A program made the position numbers and the translations under genes. From Pseudomonadota bacterium (GTDB lineage Bacteria; Pseudomonadota; Gammaproteobacteria; Steroidobacterales; Steroidobacteraceae), in NCBI GenBank assembly GCA_018240525.1, contig JAFEFN010000013.1:558001-622000 (forward strand): a stretch of DNA of 64,000 nt, read 5' to 3'. The notes below the pieces were generated by a model. That model worked only from the letters and a program-made list of their open reading frames with translations, did not search any database and was not told the origin of the DNA. This document shows, in pieces, positions 20,699-28,931 of this stretch. Within the stretch, counting starts at the first letter, position 1, and every line of letters begins with the position of its first letter.

Positions 20699-21208
20699 AT
20701 GAAGTCTGTGCAAAAGGGTTTTACCCTGATCGAGCTGATGATCGTGGTTGCGATCATCGGCATTCTGGCCGCGATCGCGATCCCGGCCTACCAGGACTAC
20801 ATCGTGCGTTCGAAGGTGACTGAGGGTCTGAACCTGGCCTCGGCTGCCAAGACCACCGTGTCGGAAGGCTTCCAGTCGAATGACCTGGCTGGCGTCAGCG
20901 CCGCGGCCACCGCCTGGAACCTGGCCTTCGTCCCGACCAAGTATGTCCAGAACATCCAGATCGCTACGGCGACGGGCGTCATCACGGTCACCTACAACAA
21001 CACGGCCGCCGGCATCCCGCAGCTGGCTGCTGGCAACACGATCAGGCTGACCCCGAACGTCAATCAGGCCCCGCTGGCCAACGGCGTCCCGGGCTCGATC
21101 GACTGGGCGTGTGCCTCGGCGACCAACCTGACGGCCACGGCCGAGGGCCTGACCGGCATTCAGGCCGGCACCGTGCTCGCGAAGTACGTCCCGACGCAGT
21201 GCAAGTAA
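20699..21208 (+). CDS. pilA: Type IV major pilin, copy 2
   Basis: Second 169-residue type IVa prepilin, with the same leader, N-terminal helix and Cys138/Cys168 pair as copy 1. AGGAG lies eight bases before the ATG. Substitutions against copy 1 are Asn71Thr, Asp89Ala, Pro90Thr, Thr91Ala, Ala92Thr, Phe94Val, Leu116Arg and Lys123Gln; five of the eight fall within residues 89-94, probably a surface loop or strand in the globular domain. The rest, including both ends, is identical, which suggests recent duplication or ongoing gene conversion. Tandem pilins near pilB are also known in Xanthomonas. Which copy forms the main fibre cannot be told. Confidence 0.95.
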   Translation: MKSVQKGFTLIELMIVVAIIGILAAIAIPAYQDYIVRSKVTEGLNLASAAKTTVSEGFQSNDLAGVSAAATAWNLAFVPTKYVQNIQIATATGVITVTYNNTAAGIPQLAAGNTIRLTPNVNQAPLANGVPGSIDWACASATNLTATAEGLTGIQAGTVLAKYVPTQCK

Positions 21209-21228
21209 TCTAGGCTTGACCGACTGCA

Positions 21229-21258
21229 GGCCCCGGCTTCAAGCCGGGGCCTTTTCTT
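21229..21258 (+). terminator. Rho-independent terminator after pilin 2
   Basis: The same stem as after pilin 1, GGCCCCGGCTT-C-AAGCCGGGGCC, followed by TTTTCTTG. The 204 bases between it and pilB contain a GGAACCGGTTCC palindrome (21269-21280) and loose GTGAC/GTCAC half-sites, but no convincing promoter. Confidence 0.88.
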
Positions 21259-21462
21259 GTGGGGTACCGGAACCGGTTCCCAGGGAAGTGATAGGTTCCA
21301 GCGCCGCACCATTAATCCATTGATCTGCGCGTGATTTAAGTGTGACGCGCACCCCGCCGCCCATCGGCCGCGTCATTCAGAATTCGTGAGGATTTGACAA
21401 TTGCGCGGGTCACCCCATTGGGTACACTGAGCCTTGCATCGAGTTCTGTTTGACGTAAGTCC

Positions 21463-23205
21463 ATGAACGAAAACGCTTCTTTATCGACGGCTGGCTCGCG
21501 CTCGGGGCTTGGAGGGCTGCCGCAGCGGCTCGTGCAGGATGCCGTGGTGAACGAAGCGGCGATGCTGGACGCGGTCAATAACGCCCGCGAGCGCAGGACC
21601 AGCGTCGTCACCGAGCTCGTCGCCAGCGGCGCCGCCAAGGCACGTGACATTGCGGTCGCTGCCTCGCACGAATTTGGCGCGCCGCTGTTCGACCTGGATG
21701 CGGCCAATGTCGATCTGGAAGTGGTACGCCTGGTCAGCGACAAGCTGCTCGCCAAGCATCGTGTACTGCCGCTGTTCCGGCGCGGTAAACGTCTGTTCTT
21801 GGCGGTCGCCGACCCTACCAACCTCCATGCGATCGACGAGGTCAAGTTCGCCACCAGCCTTGGCGTCGAGGCGATCGTCGTTGAGGACGACAAGCTCCAG
21901 AAGGCCATCGACAAGGCGCTAGAGCAGGTCGACAACCAGATGTCCGCCCTCACCGACGAGGGGGACGTCGACCTTGACTCCCTCGAAACGGTGGGTGGCG
22001 AGGACGAACTTGATGACAAGATCGGCCGCGACGATGTCGAAGACGCGCCCATCGTGCGCTTCGTCAACAAGGTCATGCTGGATGCCATTCGCCGCGGCGC
22101 CTCGGACATTCACTTTGAACCCTTCGAAAAGATCTACCGCGTCCGGCTGCGCATGGACGGCGTGCTGAAGGAAATTGCCCAGCCGCCGGTGCAACTGGCG
22201 CAGAAGCTCGCGGCTCGCCTGAAGGTCATGTCGCGCCTCGACATCGCCGAGCGGCGCGTCCCCCAGGACGGTCGCATCAAGATGAAGCTGTCCAAGAACC
22301 GCGCGATCGACTTCCGCGTGAGCAGCTGTCCAACGCTGTTTGGCGAGAAGATCGTGCTGCGTATCCTGGACCCCGCGCAGGCGAGTCTCGGTATTGATTC
22401 GCTCGGTTACGAGCCCTTCCAGAAGGCGCTGTACGAGAAGTATCTGGCCAAGCCGCAGGGCATGATCCTGGTCACGGGTCCGACCGGTAGCGGCAAAACG
22501 GTTTCGCTCTACACCGGCCTGCACATCCTCAACAAGGAAGACACCAATATCTCGACGGCCGAGGACCCGGCGGAAATCAACCTCCCCGGGGTGAACCAGG
22601 TCAACGTCAACGCAAAGGTCGGGCTCACCTTTGCCGCAGCGATGCGCGCCTTCCTGCGCCAGGACCCCGACGTCATCATGGTCGGCGAAATCCGCGACCT
22701 GGAAACGGCCGAGATCGCCATCAAGGCCTCCCAGACCGGACACCTCGTGCTCTCCACGCTGCATACCAACGATGCGCCACAGACTCTGACACGCTTGATC
22801 GACATGGGCGTCAAGCCCTACGCGATCGCCACGTCAGTGAGTCTTATCATCGCGCAGCGCCTGGCGCGGCGGCTTTGCAGCAACTGCAAGGTCCCGATTG
22901 ATGTCCCGAAGGAAGCCCTGCGCAAGGAAGGCTTCACCGATGCGGACATCGCGGCCGGCATCAAGATCTTCGGCCCGAAGGGCTGCCAGAACTGCACGGA
23001 CGGCTACAAGGGTCGCGTAGGCATCTACCAGGTCCTTCCGGTGACGGAAAACATCGCTCGAATCATTCTGGCACTCGGTAGCGCCATCGAGATCGGCGAC
23101 CAGGCCGCAAAGGACGGTGTCTGGGATCTACGGCGCTCCGGGCTGGAAAAGGTCAAGAACGGACTAACGAGTCTCGAGGAAGTCAACACCATCACGGTCG
23201 AGTGA
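21463..23205 (+). CDS. pilB: Type IV pilus assembly ATPase PilB
   Basis: Hexameric cytoplasmic motor that powers pilus extension. An N-terminal MshEN/GSPII_E domain (residues about 20-160) is followed by the ATPase core with Walker A GPTGSGKT (near 345), the Asp box, Walker B (DPDVIMVGEIRD) and the His box. The tetra-cysteine zinc site of PilB is present as CSNC ... CQNC near residues 478 and 509. The length of 580 is usual. It is the first gene of pilBCD, 15 bases before pilC. Confidence 0.97.
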   Translation: MNENASLSTAGSRSGLGGLPQRLVQDAVVNEAAMLDAVNNARERRTSVVTELVASGAAKARDIAVAASHEFGAPLFDLDAANVDLEVVRLVSDKLLAKHRVLPLFRRGKRLFLAVADPTNLHAIDEVKFATSLGVEAIVVEDDKLQKAIDKALEQVDNQMSALTDEGDVDLDSLETVGGEDELDDKIGRDDVEDAPIVRFVNKVMLDAIRRGASDIHFEPFEKIYRVRLRMDGVLKEIAQPPVQLAQKLAARLKVMSRLDIAERRVPQDGRIKMKLSKNRAIDFRVSSCPTLFGEKIVLRILDPAQASLGIDSLGYEPFQKALYEKYLAKPQGMILVTGPTGSGKTVSLYTGLHILNKEDTNISTAEDPAEINLPGVNQVNVNAKVGLTFAAAMRAFLRQDPDVIMVGEIRDLETAEIAIKASQTGHLVLSTLHTNDAPQTLTRLIDMGVKPYAIATSVSLIIAQRLARRLCSNCKVPIDVPKEALRKEGFTDADIAAGIKIFGPKGCQNCTDGYKGRVGIYQVLPVTENIARIILALGSAIEIGDQAAKDGVWDLRRSGLEKVKNGLTSLEEVNTITVE

Positions 23206-23220
23206 CGCAGGGAATAACGC

Positions 23221-24447
23221 ATGGCTACGGCAGCAGCAGTCAAGACGATCAAACGCGACTTCCCATTCGCCTGGGAGGGTCGCGACAAACGGGGCATGAA
23301 GGTCAAGGGCAAGAGCGTCGCCCCGGACGAAAAAACACTGCGTGCAGAGCTTCGCCGGCAGGGCATCGCCCCTTCCAAGGTCAAGAAGCAGCGGGCCGTC
23401 AGCTCCGGCGGCAAGCCCACGCCCGGCGACATCGCCATTTTCGCGCGTCAGCTCGCAACGATGCTGACCGCCGGCATCCCGCTGGTGCAGGCGTTCGAGA
23501 TCGTGGGCGCCGGCAACGAGAAGGCGGCGATGCAGAAGCTGATCCTGGACATCAAGGCCGATGTCGAGGGCGGCACCTCATTGCACGAAGCGCTTGCCAA
23601 GCACCCGTTGTACTTTGACGATCTGTTCGTGAACCTGGTCGAGGCCGGTGAGCAGGCAGGTGCCCTCGAGACGCTGCTCGACAAGGTCGCCACCTACAAG
23701 GAAAAGACCGAGGCGCTGAAGAAGAAGATCAAGAAGGCCTTGTTCTATCCGGCGGCCGTCCTGGTCGTAGCCGCAATCGTCACGGTGGTATTGCTGGTCT
23801 TCGTCATTCCGCAGTTCGAGGCTCTCTACAAGGGGTTTGGTGCCGACCTGCCGGCCTTTACGCAGTTCGTCATCGCCCTCTCCAAGTTCGTGCAGCACAA
23901 CGGCATGTTCCTGGCATTGGTAGTCGGTGGTGCGTTCTTCGCCTTCTTCTACTTCAAGAAGCGCTCCAAGGCGATGCGTGAGTTTCTGGACAGGGCGATC
24001 CTCAAGGTACCGGTGATCGGCCCCATCATGACCAAGGCGGCCATCGCGCGGTATGCCCGCACGCTCTCCACGATGTTCTCAGCCGGCGTGCCGCTGGTCG
24101 AGGCGCTCGAATCAGTCGCCGGCGCCACGGGCAATATCATCTACGAGAAGGCAGTTCTCAGGATGCGCGACGAGGTAGCCACCGGGCAGCGCCTGCAGCG
24201 CGCCATGGAGGCGACCGGACTGTTCCCGAACATGGTCAACCAGATGATCGCGGTCGGCGAGGAGTCCGGCGCGCTCGATGAAATGTCCGGTAAGGTCGCC
24301 ACGTTCTACGAGGCCGAAGTCGACAACGCCGTAGATGCCATGTCCAGCCTTCTTGAGCCGATGATCATGGTGATCCTGGGCGTCCTGGTCGGCGGCCTGG
24401 TCATCGCGATGTACCTGCCAATCTTCAAACTTGGCTCGGTCATCTGA
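23221..24447 (+). CDS. pilC: Type IV pilus inner-membrane platform protein PilC
   Basis: Polytopic platform protein that couples the PilB and PilT motors to the growing fibre. Two GSPII_F domains are visible (from FARQLATMLTAGIPL and from YARTLSTMFSAGVPL), each an internal repeat of the other, separated by a membrane helix (about 178-200) and a second hydrophobic hairpin (about 228-248); a last helix lies at the C-terminus. The 408 residues are typical. AGGGAA before the ATG is a fair ribosome site. A strong terminator-like hairpin follows before pilD. Confidence 0.96.
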   Translation: MATAAAVKTIKRDFPFAWEGRDKRGMKVKGKSVAPDEKTLRAELRRQGIAPSKVKKQRAVSSGGKPTPGDIAIFARQLATMLTAGIPLVQAFEIVGAGNEKAAMQKLILDIKADVEGGTSLHEALAKHPLYFDDLFVNLVEAGEQAGALETLLDKVATYKEKTEALKKKIKKALFYPAAVLVVAAIVTVVLLVFVIPQFEALYKGFGADLPAFTQFVIALSKFVQHNGMFLALVVGGAFFAFFYFKKRSKAMREFLDRAILKVPVIGPIMTKAAIARYARTLSTMFSAGVPLVEALESVAGATGNIIYEKAVLRMRDEVATGQRLQRAMEATGLFPNMVNQMIAVGEESGALDEMSGKVATFYEAEVDNAVDAMSSLLEPMIMVILGVLVGGLVIAMYLPIFKLGSVI

Positions 24448-24474
24448 CGCACGAGCACATACGAGACGAAGCTG

Positions 24475-24506
24475 AAACGCCGCGCATCGAGCGCGGCGTT
24501 TTCTTT
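24475..24506 (+). terminator. Terminator-like hairpin between pilC and pilD
   Basis: AAACGCCGCGC-ATCGA-GCGCGGCGTTT is an 11-base-pair stem followed by TCTTT. It ends only 18 bases before the pilD ATG, so it would either separate pilD from pilBC or act as an attenuator lowering pilD expression. Confidence 0.75.
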
Positions 24507-24523
24507 GCAAGCAAGGCGAAACC

Positions 24524-25426
24524 ATGTCCTTGACTGAGCTGCTGGCTTCCTCGCCGCGCCTCTTCATTGGGACGTGCTTTGTCCTCGGTCTCGCCATCGG
24601 CAGCTTCCTGAACGTTGTCATTCATCGGTTGCCGTTGATGCTGGAGCGGCAGTGGCGCGAGCAGTGCCTGGAGCTGGCCAGCAACCCGGGCCAGGCCACG
24701 CACGCGCCGGACACCGAGCCCATACGCTTCAACCTGATGGTGCCACGCTCGGCATGCCCGTTTTGCAAGGCTCCCATCAAGGCCTGGCAGAACGTCCCCG
24801 TGGTCTCCTGGCTGGCGCTGAAAGGCCGCTGCGCACAATGTCGGCATCCGATCGCCGCGCGCTACCCCCTGGTAGAGCTGCTGACGGGCGTGCTGTCGGC
24901 CTCGGTGGCGTGGCGGTTCGGGTTTGGCCAGGCCGCCCTGGCCGGCCTCCTCGTGACCTGGTTCTTGGTCGCTCTGACGTTCATCGACATCGATCATCAG
25001 CTCTTGCCAGATGACCTGACGCTACCGCTCCTGTGGCTGGGGCTGGCGGCTGCGCTCTGGAATGACTCCAGTAGCCTCGGCGTCCCCACCGACCTGCGTT
25101 CGGGCGTCATCGGAGCCATAGCCGGTTACGTGAGCCTGTGGAGCGTCTATCATCTGTTCCGCCTCATCACCGGGAAGGAAGGCATGGGACACGGGGACTT
25201 CAAGCTGTTTTCGGCGCTCGGGGCCTGGCTGGGATGGCAGATGCTGATTCCCATCATCCTGATTGCCGCGGTCAGCGGGGCAATTGTCGGGATCGTCGTG
25301 CTGAGCGCCCGTGGGCAGCAGCGATCCACGCCCATCGCCTTTGGCCCCTTCCTGGCCGTGGCCGGCTGGCTGGTCATGATGTTCGGTCCGGCTCTGGTAA
25401 GTTCCTATCTCGGGCTGTTCAAGTAG
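24524..25426 (+). CDS. pilD: Prepilin leader peptidase / N-methyltransferase PilD
   Basis: Inner-membrane aspartyl protease that cuts prepilin leaders and methylates the new N-terminus. The cytoplasmic zinc loop carries two Cys-x2-Cys pairs (CPFC and CAQC). The two catalytic Asp lie in FIDIDHQLLPD (around 155) and in the GMGHGDFKLF motif (around 222). Eight or so membrane helices are visible; 300 residues is typical. It is followed five bases later by coaE, the conserved pilD-coaE order. It should process both pilins in this window and the secretion pseudopilins elsewhere, if any. Confidence 0.97.
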   Translation: MSLTELLASSPRLFIGTCFVLGLAIGSFLNVVIHRLPLMLERQWREQCLELASNPGQATHAPDTEPIRFNLMVPRSACPFCKAPIKAWQNVPVVSWLALKGRCAQCRHPIAARYPLVELLTGVLSASVAWRFGFGQAALAGLLVTWFLVALTFIDIDHQLLPDDLTLPLLWLGLAAALWNDSSSLGVPTDLRSGVIGAIAGYVSLWSVYHLFRLITGKEGMGHGDFKLFSALGAWLGWQMLIPIILIAAVSGAIVGIVVLSARGQQRSTPIAFGPFLAVAGWLVMMFGPALVSSYLGLFK

Positions 25427-25431
25427 CGGCT

Positions 25432-26049
25432 GTGGCATCACGAGCTTTCCGCGTCGGACTGACCGGTGGCATCGCCAGCGGTAAGTCGACTGCAGCGAAG
25501 TTCTTCGGGGCTTTGGGTGTCCCGATCCTGGACAGTGATCAGATCGCAAGGGATGTGGTCGAGCCGGGACAGCCCCCGCTGGAACGACTGGTGGAGCGGT
25601 TTGGTCGCGGCATCCTCACCGCGGACGGCCATCTGGACAGACCCGCGCTTCGCAACATCGTATTCTCGGATCCCAAGGCGAGGGCGGACCTGGAATCACT
25701 GACGCACCCGGCAATCGGTGCCGCGCTGGAGGCACGGTCGGCCAGTGCCGGGGGGCCTTATCAGATCCTCGTCATTCCCCTCCTGGTGGAGAAGGGGCTG
25801 AGTTCGCACGTCGACAGGGTCCTGGTGGTCGATTGCGACGAAGCCCTGCAGATCCGGCGGCTGACCCAGCGCGACGGTTCTACACCTGAGCAGGCGCAGG
25901 CGATCTTGAACGCGCAGGCCGGACGCGCGACGCGACTGAAAGTCGCCGATGACATCATCGTCAATGACGCGGATATGAGCGCGGTTCAGAAGCAGGTGGC
26001 GGCGCTGCATGCGCGGTATCTTGAGCTCGCCCATCAGCCCGGTACCTGA
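25432..26049 (+). CDS. coaE: Dephospho-CoA kinase
   Basis: Last step of coenzyme A synthesis: phosphorylates the ribose 3'-OH of dephospho-CoA. The P-loop is right at the start (VGLTGGIASGKST), followed by DSDQIARDVV and the lid region; 205 residues is normal. I start at the GTG five bases after the pilD stop; the long upstream open frame is a shadow of pilD. No strong ribosome site is seen, so expression may depend on coupling to pilD. Confidence 0.95.
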   Translation: MASRAFRVGLTGGIASGKSTAAKFFGALGVPILDSDQIARDVVEPGQPPLERLVERFGRGILTADGHLDRPALRNIVFSDPKARADLESLTHPAIGAALEARSASAGGPYQILVIPLLVEKGLSSHVDRVLVVDCDEALQIRRLTQRDGSTPEQAQAILNAQAGRATRLKVADDIIVNDADMSAVQKQVAALHARYLELAHQPGT

Positions 26050-26127
26050 ACGATCGAGCTCCACGCCGTCGGCCGCGGGCACGGCGTACCGTTTACGCAC
26101 GCGGCTCGCCTCAAGCACAATAAGGGG

Positions 26128-26943
26128 ATGACCGAGACCGCAGAACCATCCCTGCCCCGCGCCGCCGCTGAAACGGCCGTGGACACGCTCGTGTTCGAGC
26201 AACCACTGAATGAGCGCATGCGCACGTTCCTGCGTCTCGACTTCCTCTATAACCAGGCGGTACACCATAACGACCGCGCCAGTCCTTGGGGCAGTCGCTC
26301 CGCAATGGCGAGTCTCATCGATATTCTGGCCATTACCACGCGCGGTGATGTGCGATCCGATGTGCTCAAGGAGCTGGAGAGCCAGCTGACGACTCTTCAT
26401 GAATTTGAGTCAAAGGCGGGCGTGGACAACCAGCGCCTGAAGGTGCTGACGGCCAACCTGATCCGGCTGCGCAATGACCTGATGAACGCCGGGTCTGCAT
26501 TCCTGCAGCCACTGCGGGATTCGGAGTTTCTGAATGCGATCAAGCACCGCAGCGCGATACCTGGGGGGACCTGCGAATTCGATCTGCCCGACTATTACTA
26601 CTGGCTCTCGCAACCAGCAGATGTGCGCGTACGCACGTTCAGCCAGTGGCTTGGGCTGCTGCGCCCATTGTGCGACGCGATTGCCGAACTCCTTTGGCTC
26701 ACGCGCCAGAACGGCCGCAGCCGCCGGGAGGTTGCCAAGGGCGGCTCCTTCACGATTACCTTCGACAGGGACAACCCCTTGCAACTGCTGCGCATCGAGC
26801 TGCCCGCCTCAGCAGGCATCTATCCTGAAATCAGCGGCAGCCACCACCGGTGTAGCGTGCGGTTCCTGACCTGGAACGGGCTCGCGACACGACCGTCGCA
26901 ATCGGATCAGGATGTGTCTTTCACCCTGAGCTGCTGTTCCTAG
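26128..26943 (+). CDS. zapD: Cell division protein ZapD
   Basis: Cytoplasmic factor that bundles FtsZ filaments (formerly YacF). The N-terminal family signature FEQPLNERMRTFLRLDFLYNQ is clear, as is the later RVRTFSQWLGLLRPLCDAI region. It is 271 residues, about 20 longer at the N-terminus than E. coli ZapD. The ATG has AAGGGG directly against it, with little spacing; a GTG at 26179 would give a start more like the family but has no ribosome site. The position after coaE and before yacG is the standard one. Confidence 0.93.
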   Translation: MTETAEPSLPRAAAETAVDTLVFEQPLNERMRTFLRLDFLYNQAVHHNDRASPWGSRSAMASLIDILAITTRGDVRSDVLKELESQLTTLHEFESKAGVDNQRLKVLTANLIRLRNDLMNAGSAFLQPLRDSEFLNAIKHRSAIPGGTCEFDLPDYYYWLSQPADVRVRTFSQWLGLLRPLCDAIAELLWLTRQNGRSRREVAKGGSFTITFDRDNPLQLLRIELPASAGIYPEISGSHHRCSVRFLTWNGLATRPSQSDQDVSFTLSCCS

Positions 26944-26963
26944 ATTGCAGCATTAGCACGCCA

Positions 26964-27155
26964 ATGCGCATCAAGTGCCCTACCTGCAAGCGCGAACTGG
27001 AGTGGGAAGACGCCGCGTACCGGCCCTTCTGCAGCGACCGTTGCCGCTTAGTGGATCTGGGCGCATGGCTCACCGAGCAGCGGGGCATCCCCACGGAATC
27101 GCAACCGGACGCGGACAGCCGCCCGCGCCAGTCCCGGGCGGACGATGCTGACTGA
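26964..27155 (+). CDS. yacG: DNA gyrase inhibitor YacG
   Basis: A 63-residue zinc protein that binds and inhibits DNA gyrase in E. coli. The zinc ligands are in CPTCKRELEW and FCSDRCRLVDLG (Cys-x2-Cys and Cys-x3-Cys), followed by the usual LGAWLTE and an acidic, disordered tail. It lies 20 bases after zapD and closes the pilBCD-coaE-zapD-yacG set. Confidence 0.95.
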   Translation: MRIKCPTCKRELEWEDAAYRPFCSDRCRLVDLGAWLTEQRGIPTESQPDADSRPRQSRADDAD

Positions 27156-27254
27156 GACTGCGGGCAACGCGACAATCTGCTGCCCTCGTCACACCCGATC
27201 CCCGGCCATAAGCGCAATGATACGCGCCAGTGGACCGTTGGCGGACGGCGCCTG

Positions 27255-28889
27255 ATGCTCACCGATAAACAGCGCACGATCGCGCTCGCCGCGCTCGCCG
27301 CAGCACCGTTCATCGCAATGCTCACCTGGGCGGCGATCAGCCACCGGGCCGCGGGCAGCATCGTCACGCTCTTAGTCACTTCGGTCCTGTGCTGGTTGCT
27401 CCTCGCCGGCTGCACCCGCACCTGGCGCTATCTTCTCCTGGCCTACTTTCCATTCCTTCTCGCAAGCGTCGCCTATGCCGGCTACACCGTGGGCTTTGGC
27501 ATCGTGCCGGGCCACACGCTTGCCGTTCTGACCGTGAGCGCCTCGTGGGAAGAGCTGCGGGGATTGTGGACAGTGTGGCAAGGCAAGTGGCTGCTGTTGC
27601 CGCTGCTCGCCCTGCTGGGGACCTACCTCTGGCTCGCCTGGCAAACACCGGTCACCCCGATCTTTGCGGGCCGCACGTATCTTGTGACTCGCGTGCTGCT
27701 GGGTCTTTCAGTTCCCGCGGTAGCATTTGCCGCGCACAACACGCAACAGCTGATCGACGGCGTGGCCCTCAACCCGATCGTCGGCACCGTCATGTTCACC
27801 GCGGGGCAGGTGCCGCGGGCGCGCGCCGAAATCCGCGGCGAGGCAATCCAGAGGCTCCCCTACCACGCCACGCGTGCGGGAACGGCCGAGGAAGTTCACG
27901 TGCTGGTCATCGGCGAATCGGCACGACGCGGCTCGTGGTCCGTCTACGGCTATGCCAGGCAGACAACCCCTTATCTTGAGAGAATCAAGGACGAGTCGAT
28001 CTTCTTCACCCATGCGGTCGCCGACGCGAACCTGACAAGCCTCGCGGTGCCCATGTTGCTCACGGGCATGACACCCGAAGAGGTGCTCAGTGCCAAACCG
28101 CACGGGACCCTGCTCGACCTGGCGCGCGAAGGCGGTTACTTCACGACCTGGCTGGTCAACCAGGATCTCGGCATCTCCACTGCCATCGGCGTCGTAGCCG
28201 ATGAACTGGTCTATCCGCCGGACCCGCAGATGACCTTCTTCGGCCGCCGGGTCTCCGACAGCGCCCTGCTACCGGCCTACGAGCGCGCGCTCGGACGCGG
28301 CGGACATTCACGCTTCATCGGCATGCACATCATGGAGTCGCACTGGGAATACTTTCACCGCTATCCGCCGGCCTTTCAGCGGTTCGGTGACCCGTCACAC
28401 CTGGATTCGATGTCCCTTTTGCTAAAAGGCGGAAGCATCTTCCCCGATCTCACGGACGCTTACGACAACAGTACCCTGTATGCGGACTGGTTCCTGCAGC
28501 AGGTCATCGAACAGGCCCGCAAGCTAACCGTGCCGGTCACGGTCACCTTCGTGCCGGACCATGGCGAGTCACTGCCGCAGCTGGATGACGGTGCGGCAGG
28601 GCACGGCCAAGCGGTTTACAGTGCCGCGCAGTTCGACATTCCCGCTTTCATCTGGGCGAATGCCTCCTACCGAGCTGCCCATGAAGCGGAGTTTGCAGCG
28701 CTCAAAGCCAATGCGGGACGGCGGGTACGCAGCCACGACTTCTTCTACACGGAAGCTCAACTGATGGGGATCACCTGGCCGGGCGCAGCCCCGGGCCGCT
28801 CGATCGCCGCGAGCGACTTCAGGCCGGATGGGACCAGCGCCTACCTGATCGGCGGCGTGCCCAACACGATCCCGGACGGTGCCGACTAG
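27255..28889 (+). CDS. Phosphoethanolamine transferase-like sulfatase-fold membrane enzyme
   Basis: Five hydrophobic helices (residues about 8-175) anchor a periplasmic sulfatase-type domain, as in EptA/CptA/PptA enzymes that move phosphoethanolamine from phosphatidylethanolamine to lipid A, core sugars or pilin. The nucleophile position is Ser222 in VIGESARRGSWSVYGY, where EptA has Thr (GETAR). Metal-binding D435-H436 lie in FVPDHGES, followed by GHG. Length 544 is normal. It comes 99 bases after yacG and 42 before a TfpX/TfpZ-type pilin accessory gene, so pilin is a plausible target; lipid A or core are equally possible on sequence. The acceptor is not shown. Confidence 0.85.
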   Translation: MLTDKQRTIALAALAAAPFIAMLTWAAISHRAAGSIVTLLVTSVLCWLLLAGCTRTWRYLLLAYFPFLLASVAYAGYTVGFGIVPGHTLAVLTVSASWEELRGLWTVWQGKWLLLPLLALLGTYLWLAWQTPVTPIFAGRTYLVTRVLLGLSVPAVAFAAHNTQQLIDGVALNPIVGTVMFTAGQVPRARAEIRGEAIQRLPYHATRAGTAEEVHVLVIGESARRGSWSVYGYARQTTPYLERIKDESIFFTHAVADANLTSLAVPMLLTGMTPEEVLSAKPHGTLLDLAREGGYFTTWLVNQDLGISTAIGVVADELVYPPDPQMTFFGRRVSDSALLPAYERALGRGGHSRFIGMHIMESHWEYFHRYPPAFQRFGDPSHLDSMSLLLKGGSIFPDLTDAYDNSTLYADWFLQQVIEQARKLTVPVTVTFVPDHGESLPQLDDGAAGHGQAVYSAAQFDIPAFIWANASYRAAHEAEFAALKANAGRRVRSHDFFYTEAQLMGITWPGAAPGRSIAASDFRPDGTSAYLIGGVPNTIPDGAD

Positions 28890-28931
28890 GTTGCGCCCAG
28901 CTCAGGTCGCACTGCACAGAGCGAGCTCAAC

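Larger units (their letters stand above)
19861..21257 (+). repeat. Tandem duplication of pilin gene with leader and terminator
   Basis: Two copies of a unit of about 585 bases: 19861-20446 and 20676-21257. Each begins with CCAAAATTTT plus the ribosome site, contains a whole pilin gene, and ends with the same stop context (TAATCTAGGCTTGACCGAC) and the same terminator. Upstream of each copy only the sigma54 promoter and the 13-base palindrome are shared; the rest has diverged. Confidence 0.9.

Noticed and set aside
21394..21428. TTGACA and TACACT before pilB as a promoter
   Set aside because: They are 23 bases apart, too far for a sigma70 promoter.
25138..25431. N-terminal extension of coaE
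   Set aside because: Shadow of pilD; the P-loop should be near the N-terminus, fixed by the GTG at 25432.
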